Shown one piece after another: positions 8,920 to 18,283 of a DNA stretch of 64,000 nucleotides. Position 1 is the stretch's first letter; each line of letters opens with the position of its first letter. Under the pieces are notes generated by a model. That model had not been told where the DNA came from and did no database searches. It was given only the letters and a program-made list of their open reading frames with translations. The DNA comes from Bacteroidales bacterium M2 (GTDB taxonomy: Bacteria > Bacteroidota > Bacteroidia > Bacteroidales > Muribaculaceae). The stretch spans positions 6,988 to 70,987 of the forward strand of contig LUJM01000102.1 in NCBI GenBank assembly GCA_001689415.1, in the 5' to 3' direction. The position numbers were made by a program, and so were the translations under genes.

Positions 8920-8953
8920 TTTGTTCCGCTTTCAGTGTTTTTTATTATCTTTG
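8920..8953 (+). promoter_or_regulatory. Promoter for COG0523 GTPase gene
   Basis: TTTG at 8920-8923 and TATCTTTG at 8946-8953 match the Bacteroidota promoter elements with a 22-base spacer. The expected transcription start leaves a leader of about 20 bases before the ATG at 8981, which supports that start over the longer frame. Confidence 0.7.
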
Positions 8954-8980
8954 TATCATAATATTTCAAGCAGACAATAT

Positions 8981-10231
8981 ATGAAACGCGACATACCCGT
9001 ACTTCTGCTTACCGGCTACCTCGGTAGCGGCAAGACCACACTTCTCAACCGTATATTATCAAACGAACGCGGCATACGCTTTGCCGTTATTGTCAACGAC
9101 ATAGGCGAAGTCAACATCGACGCTTCGTTGATTCAGAAAGGAGGAATCGTTGGAGGTAAAGATTCGGGCGACCTCGTGGCGTTGCAGAACGGATGCATAT
9201 GCTGCACCCTCAAAATGGACCTGATCGAGCAACTATCCGAAATCGTCGCTACTCAGAAATTTGACTATATCGTAATCGAAGCAAGCGGCATATGCGAACC
9301 TGCGCCCATTGCACAGACTATCTGCTCCATTCCATCGCTTGAAGCCAAATTCAACAGCCATGGCGTACCCACTCTCGACTGCATCGTCACTGTTGTCGAT
9401 GCCCTGAGGATGCAGAGCGAATTTGCTTGCGGCGACGACCTCACAAAGAAAGATTTAGGCGAAGAAGACATCGAGAACCTTATCATCGAGCAAATCGAAT
9501 TCTGCAATATCATACTCCTCAACAAGATTTCCGAAGTAACACCCGACGAGGCCGGCCGAATACGCGCTATCATACGTGCTATCCAGCCCAAAGCTCGCAT
9601 AATCGAATGCGACTACTGCGACGTAGACCTTGCCGAACTTCTCAATACCGGCCTTTTCGACTTCGAAGACGTAGCCACATCGGCGGCATGGGTGCATGAA
9701 ATCGAAAAAGCGCCTACCGACGAAGAAGAAGCTCAAGCCCGCGGTCATCACGAGCATCATCACCACGAACATGAGCACGAGCACCACGAACACGAACACC
9801 ACCACGAGCACGAAGAATGTCACTGCTGCCACCATCATCACCACCACGACGAAGGCGAAGCTGAAGAATACGGCATACAGACATTCGTATACTATCGTCG
9901 CAAAGGATTCGACATCAACAAATTCGACTTCTTCATCAACCGACACTGGCCGTCGAATGTAATCCGCGCCAAAGGTGTCATCTACTTCAAGCACAACCCC
10001 GACATGTCGTATCTCTTCGAACAGGCCGGCGTACAGAAAAAGCTCACCGAAGCCGGATTCTGGTTTGCCAGCGCTCCCGAAGAAGAACTCGTGCAATTCA
10101 TGCAGAACGAGCCCGGCCTTGCCCGCGACTGGGATCCCGAATACGGCGACCGCATGATCAAGCTCGTATTCATAGGCCAGCACCTCGACCGCGAAGCAAT
10201 AACCGCCCACCTCGACGCCTGCCTGGCATAG
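8981..10231 (+). CDS. COG0523/CobW-family metal-handling GTPase with His-rich insert
   Basis: G3E-family P-loop GTPase of about 416 residues that likely inserts or chaperones a metal ion. It shows the Walker A motif TGYLGSGKT (residues 11-19), the metal-binding CxCC motif in NGCICCTLK (about 70-78), a VVDALRM segment, and the C-terminal CobW_C domain after about residue 290. The guanine-specificity motif reads NKIS instead of NKxD. Between the domains is an insert (about 254-290) of mostly His and Glu with a CHCC cluster, a probable metal reservoir. The frame is open for another 36 codons upstream, but the promoter lies inside that extension, so the ATG at 8981 is chosen. Metal identity (zinc, nickel, cobalt or other) cannot be set. 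Confidence 0.88.
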   Translation: MKRDIPVLLLTGYLGSGKTTLLNRILSNERGIRFAVIVNDIGEVNIDASLIQKGGIVGGKDSGDLVALQNGCICCTLKMDLIEQLSEIVATQKFDYIVIEASGICEPAPIAQTICSIPSLEAKFNSHGVPTLDCIVTVVDALRMQSEFACGDDLTKKDLGEEDIENLIIEQIEFCNIILLNKISEVTPDEAGRIRAIIRAIQPKARIIECDYCDVDLAELLNTGLFDFEDVATSAAWVHEIEKAPTDEEEAQARGHHEHHHHEHEHEHHEHEHHHEHEECHCCHHHHHHDEGEAEEYGIQTFVYYRRKGFDINKFDFFINRHWPSNVIRAKGVIYFKHNPDMSYLFEQAGVQKKLTEAGFWFASAPEEELVQFMQNEPGLARDWDPEYGDRMIKLVFIGQHLDREAITAHLDACLA

Positions 10232-10292
10232 CTCTCATGGCATAAAACTCAGTATAACTCGGCCGGTAATTTTTTTACTGCCGAGTTATTTT

Positions 10293-10322
10293 TTTGGAGT
10301 TAGTTATTTTTTTGTATCTTTG
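10293..10322 (+). promoter_or_regulatory. Promoter of histidine degradation operon
   Basis: TTTG at 10293-10296 and TATCTTTG at 10315-10322 with an 18-base spacer. It overlaps an in-frame GTG at 10322, so translation must begin downstream, at 10331 or 10346. Confidence 0.7.
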
Positions 10323-10345
10323 TGGCAGACATGTATACTGCCCTT

Positions 10346-12049
10346 ATGGATAAAAGAATAATTGAATGTGTGCCCAATTTCAGCGAGGGCCGCGACAAAG
10401 AGATTATCAAAAACATTACCGACGCTATCACTACTGTCGAGGGCGTTGCGCTGCTCGATGTTGACCCGGGCGAGGCTACCAACCGCACCGTGGTCACTTT
10501 TGCCGGTGAACCGGAGGCCGTCGCCGAGGCGGCTTTCAGGGGTATCTGCAAGGCGGCCGAGCTTATCGACATGAGCAAGCACCACGGCGCTCACCCTCGA
10601 ATGGGTGCTACCGACGTGTGCCCATTTGTCCCCGTCAGCGGTGTAACTCTCGAGGAATGTGCCGAATTGGCCCGCAAGCTTGGCCGTCGTGTTGCCGACG
10701 AACTCGGCATTCCGGTCTATGCCTACGAGGCTGCAGCATTTACTCCCGAGCGCAAAAACCTTGCCATATGCCGTAAGGGCGAATACGAGGGCCTCGCAGC
10801 ACGTATGGGTGCAGGCGACGGGGCTGACTTCGGCGACAGGAAGTTCGACGAGAAAATGGCACGCACCGGTGCTACAGCAATCGGTGCCCGCGACTTCCTG
10901 ATTGCCGTAAACTTCAACCTCAACACCACTTCCACACGCCGCGCCAACGCAATAGCATTCGACGTGCGCGAGAAAGGCCGCCCCATGCGCGAAGGCGGTA
11001 AAATTACCGGCAAGCCTCTCAAAGATGCCGACGGCAAACCTCTCATGCAGCCTGGAACTCTAAAAGGTACCAAAGCTATCGGCTGGTTTATCGACGAATA
11101 CGGCATCGCCCAGGTATCGATGAACATCACCGACACCTCGGCCACTCCGCTCCACAAGGCTTTCGACGAAGTGGCGGCCAAGGCCGACGCTCGAGGCATC
11201 CGAGTTACCGGCACCGAGATTGTAGGACTCGTGCCTCGAAAGGCCCTTATCGACGCCGGCGAGTACTTCCTGCGCAAGCAGCAGCGTTCGCTCGGCATTC
11301 CCGACAGCGAGAAAATACGCATCGCTATCAAATCTATGGGGCTCGACGAACTCAAGCCCTTCGTTGCCGAAGAAAAAATCGTAGAAGATGTGCTTGCCGC
11401 TCGCGAACCACACACTCCGCAATTAATCGACATGAGCGCCAAAACATTCGCCGAAACAACTGCCTCCGAGGCTCCTGCGCCCGGCGGTGGTTCGGCTGCG
11501 GCATATATGGGCGCTCTCGCCGCCGCTCTTGCTACAATGGTAGCAAACCTTGCCGCGCACAAAGCCGGCTGGGATGACCGCTGGGAAGAATTCAGCGACA
11601 TGGCCGTACGCGGTCAGAAGCACATGAATACCCTGCTAACACTCGTAGACCGCGATACCGAGGCTTTCAACGGAATTATGGCCGCATTCGGCATGCCAAA
11701 AGCAACCGATGCCGAGAAGGCTGCTCGCAGCCGGGCTATACACGATGCCACCGTAAATGCCGTCGAAGTGCCTTATGCTACATTGCGCGAAGCCTTGGCT
11801 ACTTTCAGCGTACTGCGCGAAGTTGCACTCAACGGCAACCCTGCCTCGGCGAGCGATGCCGGTGTTGGTGCTCTTGCAGCACGCGCTGCCGTGCATGGCG
11901 CATACCTCAACATGAAAATCAATGCAGCCGACATCGATGATGAGAATGTCAACGAACTCATCAACAAAGCTGCTTCAATGGTAAGCGATGCCGACAGGTT
12001 CGAATCTGAAATCTTAGCTATAGTAAACGATAAAATAGCCTCGAAATGA
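10346..12049 (+). CDS. ftcD: Bifunctional glutamate formimidoyltransferase / formimidoyl-THF cyclodeaminase
   Basis: Last step of histidine breakdown: moves the formimino group from N-formiminoglutamate to tetrahydrofolate, giving glutamate, then releases ammonia to form 5,10-methenyl-THF. Residues about 1-180 (starting MDKRIIECVPNFSEGRDKE) are the N-terminal transferase domain, about 180-320 the second transferase domain, and about 365-567 the helical cyclodeaminase domain with the APAPGGGSAAA loop. The fused, about 567-residue architecture matches the animal enzyme and many Bacteroidales. Translation from an upstream in-frame ATG at 10331 is possible; 10346 begins at the conserved N-terminus. 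First gene of the hut operon; its stop overlaps hutU by four bases. Confidence 0.95.
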   Translation: MDKRIIECVPNFSEGRDKEIIKNITDAITTVEGVALLDVDPGEATNRTVVTFAGEPEAVAEAAFRGICKAAELIDMSKHHGAHPRMGATDVCPFVPVSGVTLEECAELARKLGRRVADELGIPVYAYEAAAFTPERKNLAICRKGEYEGLAARMGAGDGADFGDRKFDEKMARTGATAIGARDFLIAVNFNLNTTSTRRANAIAFDVREKGRPMREGGKITGKPLKDADGKPLMQPGTLKGTKAIGWFIDEYGIAQVSMNITDTSATPLHKAFDEVAAKADARGIRVTGTEIVGLVPRKALIDAGEYFLRKQQRSLGIPDSEKIRIAIKSMGLDELKPFVAEEKIVEDVLAAREPHTPQLIDMSAKTFAETTASEAPAPGGGSAAAYMGALAAALATMVANLAAHKAGWDDRWEEFSDMAVRGQKHMNTLLTLVDRDTEAFNGIMAAFGMPKATDAEKAARSRAIHDATVNAVEVPYATLREALATFSVLREVALNGNPASASDAGVGALAARAAVHGAYLNMKINAADIDDENVNELINKAASMVSDADRFESEILAIVNDKIASK

Positions 12050-14058
12050 CCTCAGAAGAGTTTAAAATTGCCGTAGCAGAGGGCATACCCGCCACTCTGC
12101 CACCAGCAAAACCATATGATACCGAAGTTAACCACGCTCCCAAGCGAAAGAAAATTCTCACCGACGACGAAGAACGACTCGCCCTTCACAATGCCTTGAG
12201 GTATTTCCCGGCTGAGCTTCACAAGGACCTCGCGCCCGAGTTTGCCGACGAGCTGCGTCGCTTTGGTCGCATCTACATGTACCGATACAGGCCTGATTAC
12301 GACATGTACGCACGACCTATCGACGAGTACCCCGCTCGTTCGCGTCAGGCTGCTGCAATCATGATGATGATTCAGAACAACCTCGACCCGGCTGTGGCTC
12401 AGCATCCTCACGAACTGATTACCTACGGCGGAAACGGTGCTGTTTTCCAGAACTGGGCGCAGTACCGACTGGTGATGAAATACCTAAGCGAGATGACCGA
12501 CGAGCAGACTCTCGTCATGTACTCCGGTCATCCGTTAGGCCTATTCCCCTCGTCGGCCAACGCTCCGCGTGTAGTCGTGACAAACGGCATGGTAATTCCA
12601 AATTACTCCAAGCCCGACGACTGGGAGCGCTTCAATGCCCTCGGTGTAAGCCAGTACGGACAGATGACTGCCGGTTCGTACATGTATATCGGGCCGCAAG
12701 GCATCGTACACGGCACAACTATCACTGTACTCAATGCCGGTCGACGACATAGCAAAGATGGCAACCTGGCCGGTATGCTGTTCGTAACGGCAGGTCTCGG
12801 CGGCATGTCGGGCGCTCAGCCAAAGGCCGGTAACATCGCCGGTGTGATAAGCATAACTGCCGAAATCAACCCGAAGGCCGTAGAAAAACGCCACGCACAA
12901 GGCTGGGTCGACGAAGTGTATACCGACCTCGACAGCCTGATCGCTCGTGTCGCCAAGGCCCGAGAAGCCAAAGAAACAGTTTCACTCGCATACCAGGGCA
13001 ATGTCGTTGACCTTTGGGAACGACTCGCCGACGAGGATATCACCGTCGAACTCGGCAGCGACCAGACTTCGCTCCACAACCCTTGGGCAGGCGGATACTA
13101 CCCAGTAGGGCTTTCGTTCGAAGAAGCCAAAACTATGATGGCCGAAGACCCCGACGAGTTCCGTCGTCGTGTACAGGAATCGCTCCGCCGCCAGGTGACC
13201 GCGATCAACAAGCTCACCGCCCGTGGCATGTATTTCTTCGACTACGGCAACGCATTCCTGCTCGAAAGTTCGCGTGCCGGTGCCGACGTTCTCAACCCCG
13301 ACGGCACATTCCGATACCCCTCGTACGTCCAGGATATCATGGGCCCGCTCTTCTTCGACTACGGCTTCGGCCCGTTCCGCTGGGTAGTGACATCGGGCAA
13401 GCCCGAAGACCTCGCCGTTACCGACCGTATCGCTGCCGAGGTACTCAAGGAAATACGCCGTACCGCTCCCGCCGACATATGCGGACAGCTCGACGACAAC
13501 ATCCACTGGATTAAAGAGGCCGGACCCAACCACCTCGTAGTGGGATCTCAGGCACGCATCCTCTACGCCGATGCCGAAGGCCGCGCAAAGATTGCACTTG
13601 CTTTCAACGATGCAATCGCACGTGGCGAACTGTCGGCCCCGGTAGTCCTTGGTCGCGACCACCACGATGTAAGCGGCACAGACTCCCCATTCCGTGAAAC
13701 ATCGAATATCTACGACGGCTCGCGTTATTGCGCCGACATGGCCGTACACAATGTAATCGGCGACTCCTTCCGAGGTGCCACATGGGTATCACTCCACAAT
13801 GGCGGCGGTGTTGGCTGGGGCGAAGTCGTAAACGGTGGCTTCGGCATGGTAATCGACGGCAGCGATGAAGCCGCACGACGCATCAGCTCTATGCTGCTCT
13901 GGGACGTCAACAACGGCATCGCTCGTCGCTCGTGGGCGCGTAACAAAGGCGCTATCGATGCAATCCGTCGTGAAATGGACCGAACCCCGGGCCTTACAGT
14001 CACCCTGCCTAATTTTGCCGACGAATCTATCATTAACTCTGCCTTAAACAATCAGTAA
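12046..14058 (+). CDS. hutU: Urocanate hydratase, long form
   Basis: Converts urocanate to 4-imidazolone-5-propionate using tightly bound NAD+. At 670 residues it is the long form seen in Bacteroidetes and animals rather than the ~555-residue form of proteobacteria. Recognisable landmarks include the N-terminal region around YGGNGAVFQNWAQYRL, the MYSGHPLGLFPS segment, the nucleotide-binding part near GMSGAQPKA, and the C-terminal LHNGGGVGWGEVVNGGFGM. It starts inside the ftcD stop (ATGA) and its own stop shares one base with the hutH start (TAATG), so translation is coupled across the operon. Confidence 0.97.
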   Translation: MTSEEFKIAVAEGIPATLPPAKPYDTEVNHAPKRKKILTDDEERLALHNALRYFPAELHKDLAPEFADELRRFGRIYMYRYRPDYDMYARPIDEYPARSRQAAAIMMMIQNNLDPAVAQHPHELITYGGNGAVFQNWAQYRLVMKYLSEMTDEQTLVMYSGHPLGLFPSSANAPRVVVTNGMVIPNYSKPDDWERFNALGVSQYGQMTAGSYMYIGPQGIVHGTTITVLNAGRRHSKDGNLAGMLFVTAGLGGMSGAQPKAGNIAGVISITAEINPKAVEKRHAQGWVDEVYTDLDSLIARVAKAREAKETVSLAYQGNVVDLWERLADEDITVELGSDQTSLHNPWAGGYYPVGLSFEEAKTMMAEDPDEFRRRVQESLRRQVTAINKLTARGMYFFDYGNAFLLESSRAGADVLNPDGTFRYPSYVQDIMGPLFFDYGFGPFRWVVTSGKPEDLAVTDRIAAEVLKEIRRTAPADICGQLDDNIHWIKEAGPNHLVVGSQARILYADAEGRAKIALAFNDAIARGELSAPVVLGRDHHDVSGTDSPFRETSNIYDGSRYCADMAVHNVIGDSFRGATWVSLHNGGGVGWGEVVNGGFGMVIDGSDEAARRISSMLLWDVNNGIARRSWARNKGAIDAIRREMDRTPGLTVTLPNFADESIINSALNNQ

Positions 14059-15539
14059 TGCACCATATTAGTCCTGAAATTATAAGCTGCGAAAAGGCTT
14101 ACGACATTGTTGCCAATTCAGAACCAATCGCCCTCTCCGAAGAATCAGAGCACCGCGTTGCGGCTTGCCGCAAATTCCTCGACGACAAAATCGCCAATAT
14201 CGACCGTCCGCTCTACGGCATCACTACCGGCTTCGGTTCGCTTTGCGATATCTCCATTTCGCCCGAAGACCTCGAGAAACTGCAGTGCAATCTGATGATG
14301 AGCCACGCCTGCGGCATGGGCGACCGTGTGCCTCGCAATATCGTGCGACTCATGCTTCTGCTCAAAGCCCAGTCGCTAAGCTACGGCAACTCGGGCGTGC
14401 AGGTAGCAACCGTAAAACGCCTTATCGATTTCTACAACGAAGGCATCACACCGGTGGTCTACAGCCAAGGCTCTCTCGGTGCATCGGGCGACCTTGCCCC
14501 CCTTGCTCACCTGAGCCTGCCCTTGATTGGCATGGGCACCGTTGAATACAACGGTCGCATTCGACCTGCAGCCGAAGTCCTTGACGAGCTCGGTTGGGAA
14601 CCTGTACACATGCAGTCGAAAGAGGGCCTCGCCCTGCTCAACGGCACTCAGTTCATGTCGGCCCACGGTGTATGGGCGATTACTCGTGCCAAACGACTTG
14701 CCGAAATGGCACAACTGATTGCAGCAATGAGCCTCGATGCCTTCGATGGCCGTCTCGAACCTTTCGGCGACGAGGTAAACCGCGTGCGCCGTCATGCCGG
14801 ACAGATCAAGGTTGCCGAAACAATGCGCCGTCTGCTCCAAGGCAGCGAGATTGCAGCTCAGCCCAAGAAGCACGTACAAGACCCCTACTCATTCCGCTGC
14901 ATACCCCAGGTACACGGCGCGGTTTTCGACGCTATCGACTTCGTTGAGGCGCGTCTCGAAGAAGAAATCAACGCTCCTACCGACAATCCCACTATTTTCC
15001 CCGACGAGGATATAATCGTGTCGGCTGGCAACTTCCACGGCGAACCGATAGCCATGCCAATGGATTATCTCGCCCTTGCCCTCACAGAGCTTTCGAGCAT
15101 TTCGGAGCGACGTATCTACAAACTTATCGGCGGCACTCGCAATCTGCCCTCGTTCCTGGTGGCAAAGCCCGGCCTCAACAGCGGCTTCATGATTACCCAG
15201 TACACCGCTGCTTCGATAGTAAACCAGAGCAAAGGCCTGTGCTGGCCTACAAGCTGCGACAGCATTCCCTCGTCGCAAGGTCAGGAAGACCACGTGTCAA
15301 TGGGTGCTAATGCCGCCACAAAGCTCGTCAAGGTGCTCGAAAACACTACCCGCGTCCTCGCTATCGAGCTTATGGTTGCCGCCCAGGCTCTCGAATTCCG
15401 TCGCCCGCTCAAATCTTCCGACGAGGTCGAAGAGTTATTCAAAGCGTACCGCGTAGCCGTACCATTTGTCGACAATGACACCTTCATGGCTCCGTTGCTC
15501 GACAAGTCTATACAATTTGTATCGGCATGTATATCGTAA
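14058..15539 (+). CDS. hutH: Histidine ammonia-lyase
   Basis: First step of histidine catabolism, eliminating ammonia to give urocanate. The Ala142-Ser143-Gly144 triad in GSLGASGDLAPLAHLS is the precursor of the self-made MIO cofactor, and other family signatures such as YGITTGFGSL (about 53-62) and SSQGQEDHVSMG are present. Length of 493 residues is normal. It is tightly coupled to hutU upstream and overlaps hutI by 13 bases downstream. Confidence 0.98.
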   Translation: MHHISPEIISCEKAYDIVANSEPIALSEESEHRVAACRKFLDDKIANIDRPLYGITTGFGSLCDISISPEDLEKLQCNLMMSHACGMGDRVPRNIVRLMLLLKAQSLSYGNSGVQVATVKRLIDFYNEGITPVVYSQGSLGASGDLAPLAHLSLPLIGMGTVEYNGRIRPAAEVLDELGWEPVHMQSKEGLALLNGTQFMSAHGVWAITRAKRLAEMAQLIAAMSLDAFDGRLEPFGDEVNRVRRHAGQIKVAETMRRLLQGSEIAAQPKKHVQDPYSFRCIPQVHGAVFDAIDFVEARLEEEINAPTDNPTIFPDEDIIVSAGNFHGEPIAMPMDYLALALTELSSISERRIYKLIGGTRNLPSFLVAKPGLNSGFMITQYTAASIVNQSKGLCWPTSCDSIPSSQGQEDHVSMGANAATKLVKVLENTTRVLAIELMVAAQALEFRRPLKSSDEVEELFKAYRVAVPFVDNDTFMAPLLDKSIQFVSACIS

Positions 15540-16750
15540 ATATATCTACACTCCATGGCATACTGCCCGGCCATGTCGACCGTTTGCGCGGTGCCGACAT
15601 GGCCTCGGGCATGACTTCGGTCAACGATGCCTGGTTGAGCTTTGACAAAGGCCTAATCACAGGATTCGGCCCGATGTGCGACTTCCCCGGAGGCGACGAC
15701 AAGGTAATCGATGCCGACGGCGGCATGGTGCTGCCCGCCTTCTGCGACTCGCACACACATATCATCTATGCCGGAAGTAGGCAGGGCGAGTTTGTCGACA
15801 AGATTCGCGGACTAAGCTACGAGGAAGTGGCTCGCCGTGGAGGTGGCATCCTTAACTCGGCCGATGTTCTCGCCCACACATCGGAGCAAGAACTTTTCGA
15901 GGCGGCCAAGTACCGTGCCTCCGACATGATGTCGAAAGGCACCGGGGCTTTCGAAGTCAAAACAGGCTACGGACTCTCCACCGCCACCGAACTCAAGATG
16001 CTCCGCGTTGCCGCTCGTTTACGCGACGAACTTTCTGCTCGGGTACGCATCACATTTTTAGGAGCTCATGCCGTGGCTCGCGAATATGCAGGTCGACAGG
16101 CCGATTACGTCGACATGGTGATAAACGAAATGATGCCCGCGATAGCAGCCGAAGGCATTGCCGAGTATGTAGATGTATTCTGCGACACCGGCTTCTTCAC
16201 TCCCGACGAAACGGCGCGTATCATGGAGGCTGGTGCCCGTTACGGCATGAAACCCAAAATCCACGCCAACGAGCTGGGTAATTCCGGCGGCGTGCAGGTC
16301 GGTGTTGCCCATGGGGCGCTTTCGGTAGACCACCTCGAGCAAGCAGGTGACGACGAAATAGCACTCTTGGCGGCATCTGACACCGTGGCGACAATGTTGC
16401 CCGGAGCATCCTTCTTCAGCCGTCTGCCCTACGGCCCCGCCCGAAAGGCTGTCGATGCAGGATGCACCGTAGCTCTTGCCAGCGACTACAACCCCGGTTC
16501 ATCACCCTCGGGCGACATGCGCTTCGTATGGGCGCTCGGATGTATACAGCAACGCCTCTTACCGGCCGAAGCACTCGCAGCCGTCACTATCAACGGTGCA
16601 GCCGCAATGGGTCTGGGCGAACAATGCGGTGCAATATCCGTAGGCCGCGACGCCTCATTGATTATCACCCGACCACTCCCCGACCTCGACTACATCCCCT
16701 ACGCATACACCGAACCATGGATTAAGCAAGTAATCCACAGAGGTTGCTAA
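15527..16750 (+). CDS. hutI: Imidazolonepropionase
   Basis: Third step of histidine degradation, hydrolysing imidazolonepropionate to N-formimino-L-glutamate, the substrate of FtcD encoded by the first gene. Amidohydrolase-superfamily protein with metal ligands in CDSHTHIIYAG (His76, His78), a further histidine in KIHANELGNSGG, the VDHLEQ strand and the C-terminal ASDYNPGSSPSG motif with the catalytic Asp. 407 residues, normal length. The start ATG lies within the last codons of hutH. An intrinsic terminator follows directly, closing the operon. Confidence 0.97.
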   Translation: MYIVNISTLHGILPGHVDRLRGADMASGMTSVNDAWLSFDKGLITGFGPMCDFPGGDDKVIDADGGMVLPAFCDSHTHIIYAGSRQGEFVDKIRGLSYEEVARRGGGILNSADVLAHTSEQELFEAAKYRASDMMSKGTGAFEVKTGYGLSTATELKMLRVAARLRDELSARVRITFLGAHAVAREYAGRQADYVDMVINEMMPAIAAEGIAEYVDVFCDTGFFTPDETARIMEAGARYGMKPKIHANELGNSGGVQVGVAHGALSVDHLEQAGDDEIALLAASDTVATMLPGASFFSRLPYGPARKAVDAGCTVALASDYNPGSSPSGDMRFVWALGCIQQRLLPAEALAAVTINGAAAMGLGEQCGAISVGRDASLIITRPLPDLDYIPYAYTEPWIKQVIHRGC

Positions 16751-16767
16751 AAGCATAACCACTCAAC

Positions 16768-16804
16768 AAAAAGGAGCGCGACCACCCGGCCCCGCTCCTT
16801 TTTT
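16768..16804 (+). terminator. Intrinsic terminator of hut operon
   Basis: AAAAAGGAGCG and CGCTCCTTTTT form a perfect 11-bp stem ending in a T-run, 17 bases after the hutI stop codon. The A-run on the left makes it able to stop the converging transcript too. Confidence 0.9.
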
Positions 16805-16822
16805 AGACTTGGGGGAGCAAGT

Positions 16823-17716
16823 TTATTCGGCGATAATCTTGCCGGATGCCACCTCTCCGTCACCAAAATAAACTGTGTAGATATATGCGCCACGGGCTAT
16901 ACTGCGAGGGCTTACGGCAAACGAATCCATGCCATCTGCAACATATACCTTATCAATAAGGCGTCCTTGCATGTCGCTGAAGGTAACGAAAGTTCCTTCT
17001 ACAGCCTCACGACCCATTTCGATTGTCAACATTGCACCCTGCGGGAGCGGATTGGGATATGCCGAGAGTTTTCTCGAAACCACCGCCGGATTAGACAAAC
17101 TATTCTGTCCGGTAAATGAGTAGACAGTAATCGAATATTGGGGATAAGAATTCTTAGTACCAACAAGATATAACTTCCCATTCACAGCATTTCCAAATAC
17201 AAAGTATAAGCTGCCGTTAATCATACTCAAATCTCCTAAAACAGCACCATCCTGACTATATACATAATCTATTCCTTTTTCAGGGCCATCGACTCGGATA
17301 ATCACATTCCACTTGCCGTCGTTGCTAAATACGCCTTTGGTAAGCAGAACATCAGGCATATCATTACCCAAAACTTCAATATCATCATAGTCTGATACTG
17401 TATTATAATAGTCTTGGCCTTCACGCTTCGTTTGTTTATATACGTCTTTTATGGTAAACTGCTCGGCAATACCAAAATCACCATTATAAATAGTGAACAT
17501 AAGATCTCCAATCTTCTCGCTACTGGAAACATCCCTGAGGTTAACAACCTCTACGGTAGTGTTATAGATTTTTGTTCCGTCACAAGCAAGCTTAAAGTAA
17601 CCCCAGCCGGACTCTTCTCCTGTCGATTGCAGCAGTATTGTAGGCTGCAATGATTGTGCAAGCATCGGTAATGAAGCCACCAATGCCATAAGCACTAAGA
17701 AAACAAATTTTTTCAT
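16823..17716 (-). CDS. Secreted protein with type IX-like C-terminal sorting domain
   Basis: 297 residues from the ATG at 17716, which gives a clean signal peptide (MKKFVFLVLMALVASLPMLA); the frame is open further upstream but those codons lack such a signal. The middle part (about 25-210) is strand-rich with repeats of acidic turns and no recognised domain. The last ~80 residues, beginning SAYPNPLPQGAM and ending ASGKIIAE, match the C-terminal sorting domain that directs type IX secretion in Bacteroidota. Substrate or binding partner unknown. A long structured leader precedes it. Confidence 0.8.
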   Translation of the reverse strand: MKKFVFLVLMALVASLPMLAQSLQPTILLQSTGEESGWGYFKLACDGTKIYNTTVEVVNLRDVSSSEKIGDLMFTIYNGDFGIAEQFTIKDVYKQTKREGQDYYNTVSDYDDIEVLGNDMPDVLLTKGVFSNDGKWNVIIRVDGPEKGIDYVYSQDGAVLGDLSMINGSLYFVFGNAVNGKLYLVGTKNSYPQYSITVYSFTGQNSLSNPAVVSRKLSAYPNPLPQGAMLTIEMGREAVEGTFVTFSDMQGRLIDKVYVADGMDSFAVSPRSIARGAYIYTVYFGDGEVASGKIIAE

Positions 17717-17756
17717 AAGATTTTTTCCGATAGAGACTCCCCTGAATCGGCAGTTT

Positions 17757-17865
17757 GAATTAAAAACGAAAAGACGTAGGAATCTGTACTTGTTGCCGTT
17801 CCTTCCCATCGAGGCTTCTCGCATTGCCTATCACTGTCGGTACGGCAACGCAGAAGCCCACGTCT
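17757..17865 (-). promoter_or_regulatory. Candidate structured 5' leader or small RNA
   Basis: On the minus strand, an outer stem (17859-17865 with 17772-17778 or slightly longer) encloses a long hairpin (17844-17858 with 17813-17828, one bulge and one G-U pair), and is followed at once by the T-rich tract CTTTTCGTTTTTA. This is the shape of an attenuator or of a small RNA with its terminator. It lies about 40 bases upstream of the secreted sorting-domain gene on the same strand. I do not recognise a known riboswitch class. Confidence 0.45.
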
Positions 17866-18215
17866 ATATATGTAATGATTGTCGGCGACATAAGATAGTC
17901 TTTTAAGCCTATCCTTGCCGTCAAAGATATTACATGACATCGGGCGACTATCGTTGCTTAATACTTGACAGTGATTGAAATTTTGCGAGAATTCCGATGA
18001 GTCAAGAATAAAGCGTCAAGTCACGCTTTCCATAATGTATTGCAAAGATAATGTTTTTTCGTGAATACAAAAAATAAATGGTGCCGAACTGACACCATTA
18101 GACTAAAATAAGCAAGAATAGGAACATGGTTGTCTAAGACAAGCCTCAAAGGCCACTCTCCTGCTTGTATAGTATTTCAACACGATGCTGTTTACAGAAG
18201 AGTTAGAAGTACTCT

Positions 18216-18242
18216 AAAAAAGTCGTCTCCGACGACTTTTTT
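18216..18242. terminator. Bidirectional terminator hairpin
   Basis: AAAAAAGTCGTC and GACGACTTTTTT form a perfect 12-bp stem with a three-base loop. It separates the unknown gene after ribBA from the leader of the secreted protein gene. A related sequence occurs at 32262-32326. Confidence 0.75.
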
Positions 18243-18283
18243 GATGCTCGCTTCGTGTATTTACCCTTAAGCAAACACCCTTC

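Larger units (their letters stand above)
17717..18283. other. 567-bp spacer with structured leader and hairpins
   Basis: No coding gene seen. It contains a folded element on the minus strand at about 17757-17865 (own entry), a TATCTTTG promoter-like box at 18043-18050 on the minus strand (TTTG 17 bases further out, shorter than usual), a hairpin around 18011-18030, and a terminator-like stem at 18216-18242. Confidence 0.6.

Noticed and set aside
9743..9850. Tandem DNA repeat
   Set aside because: It is codon-level repetition of His and Glu in the metal-binding insert of the COG0523 GTPase, in frame and explained by the protein.
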